Below are positions 1-5,261 of a DNA stretch of 5,261 bases, piece by piece. Within the stretch, counting starts at the first letter, position 1; each line of letters opens with the position of its first letter. Origin of the DNA: Oscillospiraceae bacterium. GTDB taxonomy: Bacteria > Bacillota > Clostridia > Oscillospirales > Ruminococcaceae. The position numbers were made by a program, and so were the translations under genes. The stretch spans positions 1 to 5,261 of the forward strand of contig JAGPHI010000092.1 of the NCBI GenBank assembly GCA_018055565.1, given 5' to 3'. The notes under the pieces are model-generated. The model had not been told where the DNA came from and did no database searches. It was given only the letters and a program-made list of their open reading frames with translations.

Positions 1-1
1 A

Positions 2-1081
2 CTGTTTTTTGCCATGCTTACTACTGTGGTTTTGGCATCGCCCAGTATTTTTATGGCGCAATTGGTAAAAGGAAACTTTGAAACTACAATGGCAGGGGTG
101 CTCGCGGCAAACATTTTTTCTTACATAACGGTTTTGCTATTGGTGTATTTCTTTTTAAAGCCATCGCTGAATTACATGCTGGAATTTGGGGAGGACAAGC
201 TATTTTGGATGTTTTCGGTGATACCAATTTTGTTTTATGTTTACACCTTCGGCCTCACAAAGTATAATTTTGGCGCATACACAATTAGTGAAAATCAATG
301 GCTGCATTTAGTGCCGGATATGATGGTATACACTACCTATCCGCTGCTGATTTATATTTTTAAAACAACGCGCGAGAAAAACCGCATGCAAGCAGAACGA
401 GAAATGATGCGCATGAGCCTTGACGAAGCAGGGCGGCAGATGAAAGCAATGGTAAGCCAGCAAGAGCAGGCCACCGTGTATCGGCACGATTTGCGCCATC
501 ACTTCACATTGTTAAGCGGATTTGCCGCTAACGGCGATATAGAAAATATTAAAAGCTATCTTGCGGGCGCGCAAAACGAAATTAGCGCAATAACGCCCGT
601 CCGCTATTGCCAAAACGAAACGGTGCATATCATTTTGTCGGCTTATGTTGCAAAGGCAAAGCCCTTTGATGTTACATTGCATGTGCAGGCTAATTTGCCG
701 CAAACATTAAATGTGCAGGAAAGCGAGCTTTGCGCTTTGTTCAGTAACGGCCTTGAAAATGCCATTGCAGCTGCCGCTAAAGCAGATTTGCCGCTGCGCA
801 TCGTGCGTGTGGATTGCAGCGTGCACAAAGGCAATGTGCTAATTATTATGGAAAATCCGTTTGTGGGCGAAGTGACAATTGAAAACGGCTTGCCAAAGCA
901 GCTGCTTCCCGAGCATGGGTTTGGCACGAAAAGCATGATGATGATTGCCAAACGATATCATGGTTATTGCGGCTTTACAGCGCAAAACGGCGTGTTTACC
1001 GTAAAAATTGTGCTGCCACTGGGGGCGCAAGCAGACGCAAATACGGAAAACACCGACGCGGCACAAGCGTGTGCAATATAA
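2..1081 (+). CDS. GHKL-family sensor histidine kinase (AgrC-like), 5' end cut by window edge
   Basis: This is a membrane sensor kinase that would autophosphorylate on histidine and pass the phosphate to a response regulator, probably a LytTR type as is usual for the family (inference; no regulator is visible). The frame is open to the left edge and the first ATG (position 14) has no ribosome binding site, so the true start is probably outside. Counting from that ATG, hydrophobic membrane spans lie at about 27-48, 62-81 and 99-116, with a weaker one at the very start. A charged helical linker (117-153) follows, then the phospho-acceptor motif RHDLRHH with His158. The ATPase domain shows an N box (LFSNGLENAI, 242-251, Asn245 and Asn249) and a G box (HGFGTKSM, 301-308). 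It ends in a polar Ala-rich tail. The motifs match AgrC/GHKL kinases rather than classic HisKA kinases. The ligand is unknown. A 429 nt gap separates it from mreB, so they are unlikely to be one operon. Confidence 0.9.
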   Translation: MFFAMLTTVVLASPSIFMAQLVKGNFETTMAGVLAANIFSYITVLLLVYFFLKPSLNYMLEFGEDKLFWMFSVIPILFYVYTFGLTKYNFGAYTISENQWLHLVPDMMVYTTYPLLIYIFKTTREKNRMQAEREMMRMSLDEAGRQMKAMVSQQEQATVYRHDLRHHFTLLSGFAANGDIENIKSYLAGAQNEISAITPVRYCQNETVHIILSAYVAKAKPFDVTLHVQANLPQTLNVQESELCALFSNGLENAIAAAAKADLPLRIVRVDCSVHKGNVLIIMENPFVGEVTIENGLPKQLLPEHGFGTKSMMMIAKRYHGYCGFTAQNGVFTVKIVLPLGAQADANTENTDAAQACAI

Positions 1082-1183
1082 ACGAGCGCAAGCGCAATAT
1101 GCGCGGCAGCCTGCGGGGCATCAGCGCCGCACCCCTCGTGGCAAGCGCACGGTTTAGCAGCAGGCGCATAGGATAAAAGCACC

Positions 1184-1216
1184 AAAGCGGCAGGGAGGGA
1201 GAATCTTTGCCGCTTT
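1184..1216 (+). terminator. Candidate terminator hairpin after the kinase gene
   Basis: A perfect 9 bp stem, AAAGCGGCA (1184-1192) with TGCCGCTTT (1208-1216), encloses a 15 nt purine-rich loop. The A-rich foot on the left and T-rich foot on the right are typical of a bidirectional intrinsic terminator. The T run is only three bases, so it may be weak, or it may be a structural element and not a terminator. The right arm can pair instead with 1227-1234. Confidence 0.4.
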
Positions 1217-1297
1217 ACTACGGCTTGCGGCAAAAGGGCGCTTGCATCGGATGCCGCGCGCGTGCCTATACTGTAGCGTGGCATGCACCAGCCACAG

Positions 1298-1314
1298 CCG
1301 CCGAAAAGCGGCGG
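1298..1314 (+). repeat. GC-rich inverted repeat (hairpin)
   Basis: CCGCCG and CGGCGG form a perfect 6 bp stem around a five-base AAAAG loop. There is no T run after it, so it is not an intrinsic terminator for the + strand. It lies about 50 nt before the -35 box of the mreB promoter. Confidence 0.4.
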
Positions 1315-1366
1315 TGCCGTGAGAATACGGGCAAAGCGTAAAAATGCGGAAAAATTAAAAAGGCGC

Positions 1367-1395
1367 TTGTGAAATGCGCAAAATGCGGTTATAAT
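1367..1395 (+). promoter_or_regulatory. Sigma-A type promoter for mreB
   Basis: A perfect -10 box TATAAT (1390-1395) follows a -35 box TTGTGA (1367-1372, four of six matches to TTGACA) with exactly 17 nt between them. Transcription should start near 1402, giving mreB a leader of about 110 nt. The local sequence around 1340-1362 is A-rich, which could act as an UP element. This promoter suggests that mreB is expressed independently of the kinase. Confidence 0.75.
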
Positions 1396-1417
1396 AGAAT
1401 CAGTAATGCACAATTTA

Positions 1418-1491
1418 CGTTAGATGCCTTTATAAGGCGTGTGTACGCTTGTATCGTTAGGCGCGGGCGGCCTTATGGCGCTTTGCGTTAG
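1418..1491 (+). repeat. Imperfect direct repeats with alternative hairpins in the mreB leader
   Basis: CGTTAG occurs three times, at 1418-1423, 1455-1460 and 1486-1491. The first two copies are each followed by a GCCTT..AT..GGCG block (1426-1439 and 1470-1480). The first block folds on itself (GCCTT 1426-1430 with AAGGC 1434-1438). Alternatively ATAAGGC (1432-1438) pairs perfectly with GCCTTAT (1470-1476). The third CGTTAG ends six bases before the mreB ribosome binding site. A regulatory role, such as protein binding or leader switching, is inference only. Confidence 0.4.
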
Positions 1492-1496
1492 AATAA

Positions 1497-1501
1497 AAGG
1501 A
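1497..1501 (+). promoter_or_regulatory. Ribosome binding site that decides the mreB start
   Basis: AAGGA ends nine bases before ATG 1511. It is only three bases before an in-frame GTG at 1505 and directly abuts an out-of-frame ATG at 1501, so both of those are poor starts. ATG 1514, with 12 nt spacing, is also possible. Confidence 0.6.
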
Positions 1502-1510
1502 TGAGTGAAA

Positions 1511-2530
1511 ATGATGTTTAATAAAGATATCGGCATTGACCTCGGCACCGCAAATACGCTGGTGTACATGAAGGGTAAGGGCATCGTTATGCGCGAGCCC
1601 AGCGTGGTGGCTGTAGACACCAAAAGCGACACGGTGCGCAGCGTGGGCCATTCGGCAAAGGATGTTATCGGCCGTACGCCGGGCAGCATCGTGGCAGTGC
1701 GCCCATTAAAAGACGGCGTTATCGCCGATTTCGACATTACGGCTGCGATGTTGCAACATTTTATTAAAAAGGTGTGCGGGTCGTCGATGTTTATTCGCCC
1801 GCGCGTGATTATTTGCATTCCGTCGGGCGTTACCGAGGTAGAGCGCCGCGCCGTGCGCGAGGCCAGCATTAAAGCAGGCGCAAGGCAGGTTATGGTAATT
1901 GAAGAGCCGATGGCGGCGGCAATCGGCGCAGGGCTGCCCGTCAGCGAGCCATCGGGCAGCATGGTGGTGGATATCGGCGGCGGCACGGCCGAAGTGGCGG
2001 TGATTTCGCTGGGCGGCATCGTGGCCTCCAAAAGCGTGCGTGTTGGCGGCGATGAGTTTGATCAATCCATTATTGCGTATATTAAACGCAAATACAATTT
2101 GCTGATTGGCGAGCGCACAGCCGAGGCCATTAAGGTGGAAATCGGCTCGGCTTATAAACTAAGCGAGGAATTAAGCCTCGATATCAAAGGGCGTAACCTT
2201 GTGGACGGCCTGCCCAAAAACATTCAAATACGCAGCGAAGAGGTGCGTGAAGCGCTGGCAGAGCCCCTTGAGCGCATTGTGGATGCCATTAAAGAAACAT
2301 TAGAGCGCACCCCGCCTGAGCTGGCGGCGGATATCATTGATCACGGCATCATGCTGACAGGCGGCGGCGCACTGTTAAGTGGGCTGGATCATTTGGTGCA
2401 AAGCCAAACGGGCATTGATGTGCACATTGCCGAGTTCCCGCTGGACTGCGTGGCAAATGGCACCGGCATGGTGCTGGATAATATCGAGCTTTTAAGCGAG
2501 GTATTGGACGAAACGGAACGTAAATTTTAA
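1511..2530 (+). CDS. mreB: Rod shape-determining protein MreB (bacterial actin)
   Basis: MreB binds ATP, polymerises into short membrane-bound antiparallel filaments and positions the elongasome that builds the lateral cell wall. With the start at ATG 1511 the product is 339 residues, normal for the family. The actin-fold motifs run in order: phosphate-1 loop [11 protein letters not shown] (6-16), [11 protein letters not shown] (64-74), [13 protein letters not shown] (103-115), the catalytic-region EEP (131-133), phosphate-2 loop [11 protein letters not shown] (154-164), TPPELAADI (267-275) and the adenosine loop LTGGGALL (282-289). The wording [14 protein letters not shown] and [10 protein letters not shown] is closer to MreB than to the Mbl or MreBH paralogues. 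One oddity is Ala160, where most MreBs have a second Thr (GGGTT). The gene has its own promoter and leader and is followed by a terminator-like hairpin, then mreC. Confidence 0.97.
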   Translation: MMFNKDIGIDLGTANTLVYMKGKGIVMREPSVVAVDTKSDTVRSVGHSAKDVIGRTPGSIVAVRPLKDGVIADFDITAAMLQHFIKKVCGSSMFIRPRVIICIPSGVTEVERRAVREASIKAGARQVMVIEEPMAAAIGAGLPVSEPSGSMVVDIGGGTAEVAVISLGGIVASKSVRVGGDEFDQSIIAYIKRKYNLLIGERTAEAIKVEIGSAYKLSEELSLDIKGRNLVDGLPKNIQIRSEEVREALAEPLERIVDAIKETLERTPPELAADIIDHGIMLTGGGALLSGLDHLVQSQTGIDVHIAEFPLDCVANGTGMVLDNIELLSEVLDETERKF

Positions 2531-2544
2531 ACAAAGTGCAATAC

Positions 2545-2585
2545 AAGCGGGCAGCATGGCAGATACGCGCCGGTTGCCCGCTTTT
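2545..2585 (+). terminator. Candidate intrinsic terminator or attenuator between mreB and mreC
   Basis: AAGCGGGCA (2545-2553) pairs perfectly with TGCCCGCTT (2575-2583), extended inward by G-U and C-G pairs. It is followed by TTTTGCTT, a short T run. It begins 15 nt after the mreB stop codon. If partial, it would let mreC be made at a lower level than mreB, which fits the usual excess of MreB over MreC (inference). Confidence 0.6.
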
Positions 2586-2595
2586 GCTTATTGCC

Positions 2596-2628
2596 ATGTG
2601 CATGCCGGATGGCATTGCAAATGCACAT
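2596..2628 (+). repeat. Inverted repeat in the mreB-mreC gap
   Basis: ATGTGCAT (2596-2603) is the exact reverse complement of ATGCACAT (2621-2628), with GCC/GGC (2604-2606 and 2611-2613) pairing inside around GGAT. A competing fold pairs TGCATGCC (2599-2606) with GGCATTGCA (2611-2619, one bulged T). It could be part of the mreC leader RNA or a DNA-binding palindrome. Confidence 0.4.
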
Positions 2629-2642
2629 AGGAATACCGAGTA

Positions 2643-2685
2643 TGCATGCGTAAACAGCTTGCAAAAGCTTGCGTTTATGCATTCG
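2643..2685 (+). promoter_or_regulatory. Leader hairpin just upstream of the mreC ribosome binding site
   Basis: The lower stem pairs ATGCGTAAAC (2646-2655) with GTTTATGCAT (2673-2682), nine Watson-Crick pairs plus one G-U. The upper stem pairs AGCTT (2656-2660) with AAGCT (2665-2669), closed by a GCAA tetraloop of the GNRA type. A three-base bulge, TGC, separates the two. The hairpin ends two to five bases before AGGAG (2688-2692), so folding could influence translation start on mreC. No T run follows, so it is not a terminator. Confidence 0.45.
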
Positions 2686-2699
2686 AGAGGAGTCTGCAA

Positions 2700-3533
2700 A
2701 TGTTTCGAGATTTCTTTTCATCAAAGCGATTTAAAGTGCTGGTTTGCATTGCGGTGATTTTGGCGGGCTTTATGGCCTATGCGGGCGCAAATGGCCGCCT
2801 TTCTGCCGCACCGCAAGAGCTTTTGGCGGCGGCGCTTGTGCCGTTTCAGCGTCTTTCTGCGGCGTTTTCGGGCGGCGTGTCGGGGCTTGTTACAAAATAT
2901 GTGCAAATCGACACGGTGATGGCAGAGAACGACAGCTTAAAAAAGCGCGTGTCTGACCTTGAAAAGCAAATGGTGGAATATGATCGCTTAAAGATGGAAA
3001 ATCAGCAATACAAGGATTTATATAAAATCAACGAGGAAAAGCCCGAATTTCAGTATGCAAAGGGCAGCGTTATCGCGCGCGACGCGATGGAGCAGTTTTC
3101 GTCTTTTACATTAGATGTAGGCAGCACGCAGGGCGTGGAGCAGTATGACGTGGTGATTAATTCCGAGGGCAGCTTGGTTGGGCAGGTGCTGGAGGTTGGG
3201 CCAAACTGGTGCAAGGTGATTACCATTGTGGACCCAACGCTGAACGCCGCTGCCGTTGTGTCCTCCACGCGCGACACGGGCATTGTGACGGGCGATGCAG
3301 AATATGCAAGCATGGGCAAATGCGTAATGACCAATCTTTCGCGCGAAACAATGGCCACAGCAGGAGACCTTGTTACTACAACGGGGCTTGGCGGCGTATT
3401 CCCAAAGGATATTATCGTGGGCGCCATCGAGGAGATATTGCCCGAGGTTAGCGGCAAATCTATGGTGGCGGTGATAGAGCCAAATGCCAAAATTGCCACG
3501 CTGACAATGGCATTTGTGATTACCGATTATTAA
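2700..3533 (+). CDS. mreC: Rod shape-determining protein MreC
   Basis: MreC is a single-pass membrane protein whose extracytoplasmic part links MreB filaments to PBP2/RodA and activates lateral wall synthesis. ATG 2700 is chosen because AGGAG at 2688-2692 sits seven bases before it. An in-frame start at 2646 would lie inside the leader hairpin. The 277-residue product has a short basic cytoplasmic tail, a membrane helix at about 11-29, a coiled coil at about 68-110 (dimerisation) and a beta-barrel domain at 118-277. Conserved family motifs are LDVGSTQGVEQYDVVIN (138-154), GSLVGQV (157-163), and TTGLGGVFPKDIIVGAI (227-243). Length is normal for the family. It lies 169 nt after mreB with hairpins between. 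The expected mreD does not follow; the next gene is a Nif3 homologue. Confidence 0.95.
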   Translation: MFRDFFSSKRFKVLVCIAVILAGFMAYAGANGRLSAAPQELLAAALVPFQRLSAAFSGGVSGLVTKYVQIDTVMAENDSLKKRVSDLEKQMVEYDRLKMENQQYKDLYKINEEKPEFQYAKGSVIARDAMEQFSSFTLDVGSTQGVEQYDVVINSEGSLVGQVLEVGPNWCKVITIVDPTLNAAAVVSSTRDTGIVTGDAEYASMGKCVMTNLSRETMATAGDLVTTTGLGGVFPKDIIVGAIEEILPEVSGKSMVAVIEPNAKIATLTMAFVITDY

Positions 3534-3534
3534 A

Positions 3535-3573
3535 GCATGCCCCCGCGCATTGCGTGGCATAAAGCGTTTATGC
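3535..3573 (+). repeat. Inverted repeat and words shared with the mreC leader
   Basis: GCATAAA (3557-3563) and TTTATGC (3567-3573) form a perfect 7 bp stem with a GCG loop in the 96 nt gap after mreC. No T run follows, so it is not a standard terminator. GCATGCC-N5-GCATTGC (3535-3553) and GCGTTTATGC (3564-3573) also occur in the mreB-mreC gap, at 2600-2618 and 2671-2680. Confidence 0.4.
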
Positions 3574-3629
3574 GCAAGCGCACACGGCATGGATAAGTAT
3601 TGCAAAGGCATGTGAAAAGGAGAAAAGCG

Positions 3630-4373
3630 ATGGCACAGGTGCACGAAGTGCTGCAATGTATGCAAGCGCTGGCGCCAACGGCGCTGGCAGAAGAATGGGA
3701 TAATGTGGGCCTTTTGGTGGATGCGCAGCGCGCGGGCGATATCTTGCTGACGCTGGATATCACCCATGCCGTGATTGACGATGCTGTAAAAAACGGCTAT
3801 GCAATCATCGTATCGCATCATCCGGTTATATTTGCGGGGCAAAGCCGTTTAGCCAAAACCGATGTGGTTTATCGGCTAATCGAAAACGGCCTTTCTGCCA
3901 TTTGCATGCACACCAATTTGGATGCGGCGGATGGCGGCGTAAACGACGCGCTGGCAAACGCGCTTGGCCTATGCGAGGTAAAAAGGCTGAACGCTGCGGG
4001 CGCGCGCATGGGCACGCTGCAAAGCCCAATGTGTGCAAGCGCGCTTGCGCAGCTGTGCGCACAGCGCCTTTCGGCCCATGTGCAATATGTGGATGCCGCA
4101 AAGCCCATTACCACGCTGGCGTTGCTGGGCGGCGCGGGCAAGGCGTATTTGCAAGATGCGATAAACGCGCACGCAGACGCTTTTTTAACGGGCGAAGCTG
4201 GGCATCACACGGCGCTGGAGGCGTTGGAAGCGGGTGTGTCGCTTTTTGTGGCGGGGCATTTTGCCACCGAATATCCGGTGCTTGCGCCGCTGGCAAATAG
4301 GCTGACGCAGGCGTTTGCCGATACGCGCGTGTCGGTTAGTGCGGCTGCGCAAAATCCGTTTGCATATGTATAA
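3630..4373 (+). CDS. Nif3-like dinuclear metal centre protein (YbgI/YqfO family)
   Basis: This family forms toroidal hexamers with a two-metal site. It is often labelled GTP cyclohydrolase 1 type 2, but the physiological reaction is not settled. ATG 3630 is preceded by AAAAGGAG (3616-3623) with six bases between, which outranks the in-frame TTG at 3600. The product is 247 residues, the compact form without the PII-like insert found in the roughly 370-residue Bacillus type. Motifs in order are AEEWDNVGLLV (20-30), SHHPVIF with His63-His64 (62-68), HTNLDAADGGVND with Asp98 (94-106), TGEAGHHTALEA (187-198) and GHFATE with His210 and Glu214 (209-214). These histidines and acids are the expected metal ligands, and all are present, so the enzyme should be intact. 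In many Firmicutes the gene sits by trmK and sigA; here it lies between mreC and rqcH. Confidence 0.93.
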   Translation: MAQVHEVLQCMQALAPTALAEEWDNVGLLVDAQRAGDILLTLDITHAVIDDAVKNGYAIIVSHHPVIFAGQSRLAKTDVVYRLIENGLSAICMHTNLDAADGGVNDALANALGLCEVKRLNAAGARMGTLQSPMCASALAQLCAQRLSAHVQYVDAAKPITTLALLGGAGKAYLQDAINAHADAFLTGEAGHHTALEALEAGVSLFVAGHFATEYPVLAPLANRLTQAFADTRVSVSAAAQNPFAYV

Positions 4374-4394
4374 ACACGATGATAGATAATAGCA

Positions 4395-4406
4395 GGGGCG
4401 TGCCCC
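4395..4406 (+). repeat. Small GC hairpin in the rqcH leader
   Basis: GGGG, loop CGTG, CCCC lies six bases upstream of the rqcH ribosome binding site AAAAGGAG (4413-4420). There is no T run, so it does not look like a terminator. In the 53 nt gap after nif3 it may slightly affect translation, but it may also be chance. Confidence 0.25.
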
Positions 4407-4426
4407 GAGCGTAAAAGGAGAATCCG

Positions 4427-5261
4427 ATGGCATTAGACGCTGCAACCCTTGCGCTTACCGCAAGGGAACTGGAAGCACAATTGCAGGACGCGAAAATTGA
4501 TAAAATCTTTGAGCCGACAAAGGACGAGATTTTGCTGGCGATGCGCACGCGCGCGGGCGCACTGCGCCTGTTTATCTCCGCGCGCAGCGGCTCTGCACGC
4601 GTGTGCCTTACGCAGGAAAGCTTTGAAAACCCCATGACACCACCGTCGTTTTGCATGCTTTTGCGCAAGCATTTTTCGGGCGGGCGGTTTTTGGGCGTGC
4701 GCACCATTGAGGGCGAGCGCATTGTGTTTTTTGATTTTCAGTGCACCAACGAAATGGGCGACAGCGTAAAAAACACGCTGGCCGCCGAATTGATGGGGCG
4801 CTATTCCAATTTAGTATTGATTAACGCCGATGGCAAAATCATTGATGCGCTTAAACGTGTGGACTACGAGGACAGCGATGTGCGCCAGCTTTTGCCCGGC
4901 ATTGCCTACACCTTGCCGCCCATGCCCGAAAAGCCGCTTTTTCTGGCGGCCAGTGCGCCCGGCATCCTTGCGGGCATCGCGCAAATGGATGTGCCGGTGG
5001 CAGACGCGCTGATGAAAACCACGGGCGGCGTGGGGCCTGTTGTGTGCCGCGAGGCGGCATACCGCGCGCTGGGCGAAGCGCATGTGCAGGCAAACGAGCT
5101 GTCACACGAGCAAAAAGCAGCGCTTGCCAAAGCCATAGAGGACATCAAGGCCGATTACCAAAACGGCGGCACGCCAACGACGGTGGTGCATGCGGATAAA
5201 GGGCAAGTGGGGTTCAGCTTTACACCGCTTACGCAATATGGCTATGCCTATTTGCGCCGCA
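4427..5261 (+). CDS. rqcH: RqcH / NFACT protein (Rqc2 homologue, FbpA family), 3' end cut by window edge
   Basis: RqcH binds 50S subunits carrying stuck peptidyl-tRNA and recruits tRNA-Ala to add C-terminal alanine tails that mark the peptide for degradation. Older annotations call it fibronectin-binding protein. ATG 4427 follows AAAAGGAG (4413-4420) at six bases, the same arrangement as the preceding gene, 53 nt upstream, so the two are probably co-transcribed. The frame stays open to the right edge: 278 of an expected 550-600 residues. Visible is the NFACT-N domain: KIDKIFEPTKDEILL (23-37), RLFISARSGSARVCLT (47-62), ENPMTPPSFCMLLRKHFSGG (67-86), NEMGD (108-112), AAELMGRYSNLVLIN (119-133), the LLPG turn (155-158) and GGVGPVVCREAAYRAL (200-215). 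The pair Glu97-Arg98 lies where Bacillus subtilis RqcH has Asp97-Arg98. The coiled-coil arms and C-terminal NFACT-R domain are outside the window. Confidence 0.94.
   Translation, partial: MALDAATLALTARELEAQLQDAKIDKIFEPTKDEILLAMRTRAGALRLFISARSGSARVCLTQESFENPMTPPSFCMLLRKHFSGGRFLGVRTIEGERIVFFDFQCTNEMGDSVKNTLAAELMGRYSNLVLINADGKIIDALKRVDYEDSDVRQLLPGIAYTLPPMPEKPLFLAASAPGILAGIAQMDVPVADALMKTTGGVGPVVCREAAYRALGEAHVQANELSHEQKAALAKAIEDIKADYQNGGTPTTVVHADKGQVGFSFTPLTQYGYAYLRR

Larger units (their letters stand above)
1082..1366 (+). other. Intergenic region rich in inverted repeats, possible structured RNA
   Basis: No convincing gene lies in this stretch between the kinase and the mreB promoter. It is dense in GC-rich short hairpins. 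TGCGGGGC at 1112-1119 pairs with GCGCCGCA at 1124-1131 (one mismatch, loop ATCA). AAAGCGGCA at 1184-1192 pairs with 1208-1216. GTGGC at 1278-1282 pairs with GCCAC at 1291-1295. CCGCCG at 1298-1303 pairs with CGGCGG at 1309-1314 around an AAAAG loop. I do not recognise tmRNA, RNase P, SRP or 6S RNA motifs. It could be a transcribed leader or small RNA, the 3' untranslated region of the kinase, or simply GC-rich spacer. Confidence 0.4.

Noticed and set aside
1099..1176. 25-codon ORF starting MRGSLRG after the kinase
   Set aside because: There is no ribosome binding site before ATG 1099, and it coincides with GC-rich hairpins.
964..1413. 149-codon open frame on the - strand across the kinase end and the intergenic region
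   Set aside because: Its translation is rich in Ala, Cys and His with no domain pattern, overlaps the well-supported kinase gene and mirrors GC-rich hairpins; it is most likely a shadow frame.
1501..1521. Six-codon upstream ORF (MSENDV) overlapping the mreB start
   Set aside because: The only ribosome binding site directly abuts its ATG with no spacer, so it is unlikely to be translated; the overlap with ATG 1511 is probably chance.
1420..2031. 203-codon - strand frame inside mreB
   Set aside because: It is antisense to a clearly conserved actin-family gene, with Ser/Thr/Pro-rich low-complexity translation typical of a codon-bias shadow.
2591..2646. Possible mreC promoter using TTGCCA or TTGCAA as -35
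   Set aside because: No acceptable -10 box lies at 16-18 nt from either; the nearest TATGCA is 20 nt from TTGCAA.
3557..3573. Terminator after mreC
   Set aside because: The 7 bp hairpin is real in sequence but is followed by GCGCAAGC, not by a T run.
3111..3842. 243-codon - strand frame across mreC and nif3
   Set aside because: It overlaps two conserved genes and has a His/Arg/Cys-rich translation without recognisable motifs and no ribosome binding site that I could see.
4360..4390. Possible promoter TTGCAT-N19-GATAAT before rqcH
   Set aside because: The spacing of 19 is poor, the -35 box is weak and overlaps the end of nif3; co-transcription with nif3 is simpler.

Overview
The window looks like ordinary chromosome from a rod-shaped, Gram-positive anaerobe of the Clostridia type (Bacillota), probably a gut-type uncultured lineage. 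Grounds: strong AGGAG-type ribosome binding sites (three of the four genes with a visible start), an AgrC-like GHKL sensor kinase, a Firmicutes-style MreB and a bacterial RqcH (NFACT) gene. All four certain genes lie on the + strand. Base composition is moderately GC-rich and fairly even. There is no tRNA, rRNA, IS element, phage gene or CRISPR array.

Layout: (1) positions 2-1081 are the C-terminal part of a membrane-anchored histidine kinase, cut by the left edge. (2) 1082-1366 is a GC-rich non-coding stretch full of short inverted repeats, with two mutually exclusive pairings around 1184-1234. (3) A good sigma-A type promoter (1367-1395) opens a leader of about 110 nt with a repeated CGTTAG/GCCTT..AT..GGC motif, leading into mreB (1511-2530). 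(4) A terminator-like hairpin and further inverted repeats fill the 169 nt gap before mreC (2700-3533). (5) After 96 nt comes a Nif3/YbgI-family dinuclear metal protein gene (3630-4373). (6) After 53 nt comes the N-terminal part of rqcH (4427 to the right edge).

Function: mreB and mreC encode the actin-like filament and its membrane-anchored partner in the elongasome, which guides lateral cell wall synthesis. The usual third gene, mreD, does not follow. The two downstream genes are housekeeping: Nif3 is of uncertain biochemical role, and RqcH adds alanine tails to peptides stuck on split 50S ribosomes. The kinase is probably half of a quorum- or peptide-sensing two-component system whose other parts lie to the left.

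I found no clear new system. The best leads are the RNA-like structure between the kinase and mreB, the repeat-bearing mreB leader, the shared words in the mreC and nif3 leaders, mreBC without mreD, and an Asp-to-Glu change at the key acidic-Arg pair of RqcH.
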